The notes beneath the pieces were generated by a model, which saw only the letters and a program-made list of their open reading frames with translations, was not told the origin of the DNA and did no database searches. Position numbers and translations under genes: made by a program. This document shows positions 58,165 to 64,000 of a stretch of 64,000 nucleotides of DNA, one piece after another. The stretch comes from Psococerastis gibbosa (taxonomy: Eukaryota > Arthropoda > Insecta > Psocodea > Psocidae), in contig OZ020489.1 in NCBI GenBank assembly GCA_963971405.1, forward strand, positions 38,535,047-38,599,046, read 5' to 3'. Positions within the stretch are counted from its first letter, which is position 1; every line of letters starts with the position of its first letter.

Positions 58165-58471
58165 TTTTATGAACCTAGTAGTAGTATTCGTCGGGTTAAT
58201 AACGACTTAGGCCTCATATTTGGGCCCATAGAGCGACCCCGACTTGACTGTCCTGTGCCAGCCCATAGGACAGTGGACCTCCTGATTATAGTGGATTCCG
58301 AACCACTTGGGAAACACAGTGAAGTCACACGATTAGTTCGGAGGTGACCAGGACAAGTCCTACCATGTTTCCCTACCGGCACTGTGCACACGTCCAAGTT
58401 ATCTGCAGCTTTGAACCTGCTCTGGTCCGCTGGATTCAACTTGGTATGGCGGCCGGCCTTTTATGAACCTA
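58165..58471 (-). mobile_element. SINE-D copy with 13-bp target duplication
   Basis: Element 58178-58458 is flanked by TTTTATGAACCTA at 58165-58177 and 58459-58471, identical over 13 bp. On the minus strand it begins GGCCGGCCGCCATACCAAG and ends with a short (CTA)n tail. The long perfect duplication proves a retrotransposition event and suggests a fairly recent one. Confidence 0.88.
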
Positions 58472-58478
58472 ACTCTAC

Positions 58479-58879
58479 TTAGGCGGGGTTTCCACCGACC
58501 TCTCATTGCTGAATGCACATACGTTGACGTGGTAGCAGATATAATTAATAAAGGCGGGGTTTCCACCGACCTCTCATTGCAGAATGCAAATGACATTGAA
58601 AAATTTTTTGCTTTCCTCTATGCCATTGTTAAAATTGATCAATGATCATAGAGTAAAATCACAAACAAACAAGCTAAAATTAAAAAAATGGCGTCATGGG
58701 ATATGTTAAGTACAAACATTTTAATAGATTTCTATAAAAAGAAAATTTCAAATTTCCGTCAATGTCATTTGCATTCTGCAAAGAGAGGTTGGTGGAAACG
58801 CCACCTAAGTCTTGAATGTCTGCTACCACGTCAATGTCTTTGCATTCTGCAATGAGAGGTCGGTGGAAACCCCGCCTTA
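58479..58879. mobile_element. PIF/Harbinger-like MITE, rearranged, with TTA duplications
   Basis: Element 58482-58876 between TTA at 58479-58481 and 58877-58879. Ends GGCGGGGTTTCCACCGACCT and its inverse. The end sequence occurs again internally (58554 and near 58790), so the ends were duplicated or the outer tip was replaced. The centre (AAACATTTTAATAGATTTCT) matches the other two copies. Confidence 0.75.
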
Positions 58880-59145
58880 TAAGTCCTTTGTCCATTGGTC
58901 CAATGCCAGTGACCTCATGGATTTTGGATTTATATTTTTTCCGTATTAATTTTTGGCCATTAGCAAACTGTTATACGTTCTCAATGCCAAACCATACCCC
59001 GGCTACAAGCGATAATGGACAAGCTGAAACAAGCTTACCATTGACGCAATATGTAACAGATGAAAACATGACTTATTTAAGCACAGATACGAGTCAATCA
59101 GCGCACGTTAGTAGATGCCATGTAGTGGCATCATGTGACCACGAC

Positions 59146-59302
59146 CATGGCCCAGGGGGTGGTCCAAGAGGTCCGGACCCCCCCCCCCCCCTCCCCTCGA
59201 AGTAGTTTTTGTATGTAAACCTCTATTGTTTGAAGAATTGGAATAAAATTATTTTGAAATCTGGATAGAATGGACTTTCATGAATAAATTACGTAAAAAA
59301 AT
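59146..59302 (-). mobile_element. hAT-2 MITE, reverse copy
   Basis: CATGGCCCAGGGGGTGGTCC then a C run, and AGAATGGACTTTCATGAATA, matching the inverse of 39428-39683. The far end is lost. Confidence 0.6.
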
Positions 59303-59557
59303 TGTTGGACTATGGGGGCTATAGCCCCCCCCCCCCATTAGGTTTCTCAATATTCGTAAAAACTCACTATTTTAGTCCTATTTTTCACAAATTTTCTCCC
59401 GGGGGAGACCCCGGGCTCGATTGTATTAATTACTCATAATATAGAACCCTTATTGCTCTGAAAATGCGTGAAACCCTAATATTTCCGCCCGATTTTGCGA
59501 AAAAAATTCGTGTTTAGTATAAGCCCTCTCCTTGGTCTCATTCTAGATCCGCGCCTG
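59303..59557. mobile_element. hAT-like MITE remnant with GATCCGCGCCTG end
   Basis: GGGGGCTATAGCCCCCC, TTTTTCACAAATTTTCTCCC, GGGGGAGACCCCGGG and the terminus CTAGATCCGCGCCTG at 59543-59557. This layout resembles widespread hAT MITEs. No target duplication found. Confidence 0.45.
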
Positions 59558-59831
59558 CTTGTGAGGAATGCAGCAATAAATACCACTATGATTGTTGCGA
59601 CCAAAGAGAAGATGCGTGGACACAATAGAAGATTGAAGTGAGGGCTGCTTGGAGATACCCCCTTGTAAGGGTGCAAACACCCCATGTGAGGAAGACGCAA
59701 ATCATTTTGAAGTAGACTCACAGGCAAGGACTCCAAGTTTCACCTGGAAGGATTCTTGGTCCGATATATGTACTTGCTGGTGTTTTTTTTCATTAGCAAT
59801 GTTTCGGTATACTGGGGAATGTTAAGTACCA

Positions 59832-60727
59832 CATTGGGGTTCTTCTTCTTAAGGTTACAATCTTAGCGATTGGTTGGCAGCAACTCCCTGCATATCGTCC
59901 TCCAGTTTACTCGGTCCTCGATCTTCCTCTTCAGTTCTTGATATGATATTGCTCCTGCGTCTTCTTTTACTTGATCCATGAATTCCTTCTTCGGCCGTCC
60001 TCTTCGGTTATTTCCCTCTACTGTGCCCTCAATAATAGTGTGTACCAGATTTTCGTGCCTTAGAAAATGCCCCAACCATTTCGCTCTCCTGATTCGTATC
60101 TGGGCTACTAACTGTCTTTCTTCCCCGATAGCGTCTAGCACTCTTTCATTTGTCACATGGTCCCTCCAGCTGATCCGTAGCATCCTTCTGTAACACCACA
60201 TTTCGAAAGCTTCGAGTTTCTTTAGTTCCTTATCTGCTATAGTCCAGGTTTCACAGCCGTACAATAAAACACTCCACACACATGTTTTTAGAAATTGCTT
60301 CCTGATGGTTAGTTTTATGTTATAGGATTCCAGAATCTTGGATTTTTTATTGAATGCCACCTTGGCTTGTTGGATACGGCTGTTTATTTCAATCGCTGAG
60401 CTATTGTCTTCTGTTATTGTGCTGCCCAGTTACTTAAATTGCTTGACACTGCTGAGAACTACTCTGTCAAGGGATGCATATGCTTGGCTAATGTCATTCT
60501 TATTCTTCACAACCATGACTTTGGTTTTGCTTTTATTTATGGTCATATTATATCCTCTTGTCAATATGTCCTGCATTGTTTCTAAGGCACGCTGTAGTTC
60601 CTCTTCGTCGTCAGCGATAAGTGCAATGTCATCAGCGAAACGTATCATGTCAACTTTTACCCCCTGCACTCTCACACCTCTTACGTCAAGCAGCGATTCT
60701 CTCATCTCGTTTAAGTCCATTGGGGTT
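59832..60727 (-). mobile_element. LINE-1 copy: reverse-transcriptase 3' half, with 10-bp target duplication
   Basis: Element 59842-60717 on the minus strand lies between CATTGGGGTT at 59832-59841 and 60718-60727. One frame runs almost its whole length. It contains RFADDIALIADDEEEL (the FADD catalytic motif of reverse transcriptase), then KSKTKVMVV. After a single in-frame TAA at 60430-60432 comes LGSTITEDN, then LLYGCETWTI, LEAFEMWCYRRMLRISW, RRGRPKKEF and the C-terminus RTICRELLPTNR. The 3' end is AACCTTAAGAAGAAG. The copy is 5'-truncated within the RT domain and lacks the endonuclease. The protein resembles RTE-like and related insect LINEs; the clade is not resolved. Related tails are at 37388 and 47169. 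Confidence 0.88.
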
Positions 60728-60827
60728 GGGTGGCCGTAAACCTGGTGGAAAATTATTTAATGTTTTTGTTGTCGAACCTGTACTCCTTCCGTTTCATAGG
60801 CTAGTTTTCTTATCTACCAACTGATCT

Positions 60828-61099
60828 ATAATAAAATAAATAAATAAGGAATTTTTTTGGTTCTATTACTAAGCCAACCTAGCGGAGTTAGGGCTATAAA
60901 ACTCTCTCTTACACTCAACTATGAAGGCCCTCCGAAGCATGGCCTGAAAATGTAGGAAGTGTAGGACTCGAAACAACAACCTTTCAGGGACGGTTTCAGA
61001 AAAAGTTTTCGGGGGTTTACGCCCCCCCCCCCCCCCCAAGGATCCATCCCTGCAACCTTTCGGGTGATAATCAGAGTCCGTACTACTACTCTACATGTC
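60828..61099 (-). mobile_element. SINE-A copy split by a 68-bp hAT-1 MITE
   Basis: Tail half from AAATAAATAAGG and CTAGCGGAGTTAGGGCTATA to GACTCGAAACAACAACCTTT. Head half CTTTCGGGTGATAATCAGAG to CTACATGTCCTGAC. Confidence 0.78.
60977..61060. mobile_element. 68-bp hAT-1 MITE with perfect 8-bp target duplication
   Basis: Element 60985-61052 has ends CAGGGACGG and, inverted, CAGGGATGGATCC, and a 16-base C run inside. It is flanked by CAACCTTT at 60977-60984 and 61053-61060. It is the smallest member of the family. Confidence 0.85.
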
Positions 61100-61485
61100 C
61101 TGACTATCTATTTCAGATCATCCCAATTGGCAAATCATTTCCAGGATGAAAATTATCCCGAATTCATAATCCAAACTAGTTCTTCTACTTTTTCTGGCTC
61201 TACAGCCCTTGATGGGCTTTGACCTGCTCAACAACACGTCCTTCCAGCAGTTCGTGGACGTCCCTGCAGTCTTCTTCCCGCCATGCTTGCTTTGCACATT
61301 TTGTTCGGCAAGTGGTCCTCTGACATTCTTACGACGTGTCCCAGCCATTTTAGACATTATACTTTTACAATACGTAATATGTCTTCTTCAGTGAGTATTG
61401 CGTCAATTTCCGAGTTATTTCTAATACACCACTCTCTGTTTTCATACAGGGGTCCATAGATTCTCCTTATTATCTTCCTTTCTGT

Positions 61486-61993
61486 CAGGACATGTAGATT
61501 AGTGGTACAGACTTCAACTTTCACCCGAAAGGTTTTTGGTTCGAGTCCCACACTTAGCACATTTTCTAGCCATGTTTTGGAAACCGTGTACAGCAGGCGG
61601 TCCCAGGCTTTCCTAGTTGCGTGTAAGAGAGAGCTTTATAACCCTAACTCCGATAGGTTGACTTCATCCCGTGGTTGGAGACTGTTATCAATATGGCTGC
61701 TAGTGTAGCCTGTACAAGATAAGTACGCAATTTGGTGGGGAAACCCAGTGATAAGTGTAGCCTGCACAAGCTAAGTACAGAGTTTTTGACCGGGTCCAGG
61801 TATCCGTTCTGCCATGCTGCAATGTGTAAGACTTCCATATTTTTTGCGTTGGTACTTATCTCTGATAGTTGGCTTATGGTTAACGGGTGCCTCGTAAGGC
61901 ATATTATGGCTCCCGCCGCTCCAGTTAATGTATTTCTATGGTTGACTTAGTAATAGAACAAAATGTCAATATTCATTTATTTATTATTATTTA
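61486..61993 (+). mobile_element. SINE-A copy inserted in LINE-2, itself interrupted
   Basis: Head and body 61486-61664 (CATGTAGATTAGTGGTACAG, GGTTCGAGTCC, GTGTAAGAGAGAGC), tail 61941-61993 (GACTTAGTAATAGAACAAAA, ATTTATTT). It separates LRALE from RKIIRR of the LINE. Confidence 0.8.
61657..61948 (+). mobile_element. hAT-3 MITE with 8-bp target duplication inside SINE-A
   Basis: Element 61665-61940 is flanked by GTTGACTT at 61657-61664 and 61941-61948. It starts CATCCCGTGGTTGG and ends GTATTTCTATG (CA..TG). The other copy, 48918-49125, has a different 8-bp duplication, so the family's target size is well supported. Confidence 0.82.
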
Positions 61994-62210
61994 TTCTAAA
62001 GCTCGGAGTTTATTGGCGTCGATGGCTATAAGATTCCAGGTTTCTGAGCCGTACATTGTAACCTTTCTTAAAAGGATTTAGTAAATCTTTAACTTCGTGG
62101 TTCTGGATATCAGTCTTGACTTAAATAATTTTAGGTTTGCGAAGTGTGCTCTGTTGGTAGCCATTATTCTTTTATCTGCAATCATGCGCCAAAGAACTTA
62201 TATAATACAC

Positions 62211-63235
62211 TAGAAGAACCATTGGCGCTAGTGTCGCATGGTCATTTGACTTCCGCCATTTTTGGGCTCACAGCAGGGGGTATTCTGTATTTTATTTAAA
62301 AACTAAGAGAAAATTCCTTTTTGTTGCCCTGTTATTATTGCCTATAATTTAATTTTGCATTTGCTACATTTTAAATTTCATAGGGTACAGTACAGTTGCT
62401 GTTTTGGATGATTGAACTTATTTGATGCTATTGTTTATTTTTAATCCACATAAGTTTCAGCTATTTTGGGAAAGTATATTAATTATAATAGTGAAGTTAG
62501 ACAGCCTAAATATTTAATAAAGACAATTTTTTTTTTTTTTAATATTGAGTTAGGTACCATAAGATAACTATAGTTTCATTTGGTGCGAAAATTTGAGGCC
62601 AAAAGATGGCGGATCTTCTATTGGTCCCCCACTTCCGCAAGCAAATCATATGGAGGTGTAGGGGCTCGTCATGCGCTAAATTTGTTGCAGTTTTGCGCTT
62701 CTGCTCTAAATAAGGTTGACGAAGCTGTTAACATCATTACTAAATACGAAAAATCGTTAGTGTTTTAAAACGATCCTACAAAATAATTAAATTCCCTGAA
62801 TATTGCTTTCTACGCAGAAATTCTTCTCGTATAGATAACTGACGAGAATTATGCCTTGAAGTCAATAATTACAAGCAGAATTCTGGTTAACATCATTTCC
62901 ATTAAATCGGAATATCATGAAAATCGAGTTATGAGAAAACGATAAATCTGTAGTATAATTCATTTGGAAGAAACCTCAGAAAAAATGAAAAGTTGCAAAA
63001 TAGTCTAAGAGCGGAATTTCGTTAAAATATAACCTGGCTGCCACCAAATTGGACTGCCAACCCTCTTTCAATAACTGAAAAAGTGCAACGTCGATATTTT
63101 TTCATCCGACTCTGATTTTTTACCTCTGACAAATTTGAAACTCAGTTTTTTTTCAATCGGACTTTTTGATTGACTACCAATAAGTTTGTACTTCGAGCCT
63201 GGAGCTTTTTATTCACAGTGCACGTAACCTGATTA
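62211..63235. other. Unassigned stretch
   Basis: AT-rich. GCCATTTTTGG (62260) and CCAAAAGATGGCGG (62599) are loosely inverted. No gene recognised. Confidence 0.35.
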
Positions 63236-64000
63236 TATAGTCAGGTGGCGTACAATTGTTCCATTGTCAGCAAAATAAATCTAGTTTCGCAAAAGCTTGC
63301 TCGTCCATAGCGGTCACCCGGTAGGTCACGGTTCAAGATTCCACGTTAAAGAAAAATTTTCCACTAGACCTGGGTGCTGGGTCCACCCAATAGCCGTGAG
63401 AGAGAATGGGTCAGCAGGTAGTTTACAATTGTTTCATTTCAGCCAAATAAATCTAGTTTCGCACACGCTTGCACATCCATGACGGTCACCCGGTAGGTCA
63501 TTGTTCAAGATTCCACGTAAAGGAGCAATTTCCACTGGACCTGGGAGCTGGGTCCACCGAATAGCCGTGAGAGAGAATAGTCAGTAGGTAGTTTATAATT
63601 GTTTCATTGTCAGCAAAATAAATCTAGTTTCGCACACGCTTGCACATCCATGACGGTCACCCGGTAGGTCATTGTTCAAGATTCCACGTAAAGAAAAAAT
63701 TTCCACTGGACCTGGGAGCTGGGTCCACCGAATAGCCGTGAGAGAGAATAGTCAGTAGGTAGTTTATAATTGTTTCATTGTCAGCAAAATAAATCTAGTT
63801 TCGCACACACTTGCACATCCATGACGGTCACCCGGTAGGTCATTGTTCAAGATTCCACGTAAAGAAAAAATTTCCACTGGACCTGGGAGCTGGGTCCACC
63901 GAATAGCCGTGAGAGAGAATAGTCAGTAGGTAGTTTATAATTGTTTCATTGTCAGCAAAATAAATCTAGTTTCGCACACGCTTGCACATCCATGACGGTC
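63236..64000 (+). repeat. 171-bp satellite, array continues past the window
   Basis: CTAGTTTCGC lies at 63281, 63453, 63624, 63795 and 63966 (steps of 172, 171, 171, 171). The first monomer is clearly diverged (CTCGTCCATAGCGGTCACC, CACGGTTCAAGATTCC); later ones are nearly identical. The block AGCGGTCACCCGG...GGTTCAAGATTCC faintly resembles a tRNA with shortened spacing. Confidence 0.92.

Larger units (their letters stand above)
61105..62210 (-). mobile_element. LINE-2 copy (RT C-terminal region), interrupted
   Basis: The minus strand reads [33 protein letters not shown] (62000-62060), and after the inserted [35 protein letters not shown] and a decayed tail ending VVEQVKAHQGL. YGSETW is the usual motif after the RT domain in many LINEs. 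It is a different family from LINE-1. Several stops and frame changes. Confidence 0.75.

Noticed and set aside
58816-59205. 129-codon frame as a gene
   Set aside because: Begins inside the Harbinger MITE and ends in a poly-C tract. The reading is chance.
63236-64000. Primate-type alpha satellite (171 bp)
   Set aside because: Only the length agrees; there is no sequence similarity and no CENP-B box.
1-64000. LTR retroelements, Polintons or other capsid- or envelope-bearing fossils
   Set aside because: No long terminal repeats, integrase, protease, capsid or packaging motifs were recognised. The reverse-transcriptase pieces are all LINE-type.

Overview
The window is animal, almost certainly insect, DNA from a large and repeat-rich genome. 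The only host coding sequence I recognise is one 5' coding exon at about 7585-8648 (+). From memory it matches the N-terminal half of Drosophila rdgA, the eye-specific diacylglycerol kinase. It opens with the conserved block RSRTPTGAEMK...VPKQVRSASFDEMQL and ends with RSRSVDIVLPTEEQARYKAL. A 3' splice site precedes it and a strong GT-AAGC donor follows it. No C1 zinc-finger, kinase or ankyrin exon was seen, so most of the remaining 55 kb is probably rdgA intron sequence. That is inference: it could also run into intergenic DNA. Species is not determined.

Nearly everything else is repeats. (1) 0-7.5 kb: DNA-transposon remnants (1.1-1.65 kb, 2.9-3.25 kb), a TA-type MITE split by a (TCTG)-bearing element (3.3-4.3 kb), and three SINE types. 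(2) 7.6-8.65 kb: the rdgA exon. (3) 9-18.5 kb: tRNA-derived SINEs, palindromic MITEs and a PIF/Harbinger-like MITE with TTA target duplications. (4) 18.6-29.15 kb: a 4.93-kb tandem duplication. Each copy carries a foldback element plus an array of a 221-bp satellite (about 18 and 21 monomers). The satellite edge grades into a dispersed MITE whose terminal sequence is present in every monomer. (5) 30-35.6 kb: another (TCTG) element, a 162-bp tandem array (32.2-33.2 kb), a LINE C-terminus, and a SINE inserted into a SINE. (6) 36-48.5 kb: SINEs, LINE tails with target-site duplications, hAT-type MITEs and a 318-bp tandem repeat. (7) 48.9-62.2 kb: MITEs with clear 8-bp, TTA or TA duplications, a LINE copy with a nearly open reverse-transcriptase reading frame (59.84-60.72 kb), and a three-level nest LINE > SINE > hAT MITE (61.1-62.2 kb). 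(8) 63.24 kb to the end: a 171-bp satellite that continues beyond the window.

No LTR retrovirus, Polinton or other capsid-bearing element, CRISPR array, rRNA or functional tRNA gene was recognised. Family names used here (SINE-A, family S and so on) are local labels. All coordinates were read by eye and element edges may be off by a few bases. Short open frames of 60-140 codons outside the rdgA exon and the LINEs look like chance frames in AT-rich or repetitive DNA.
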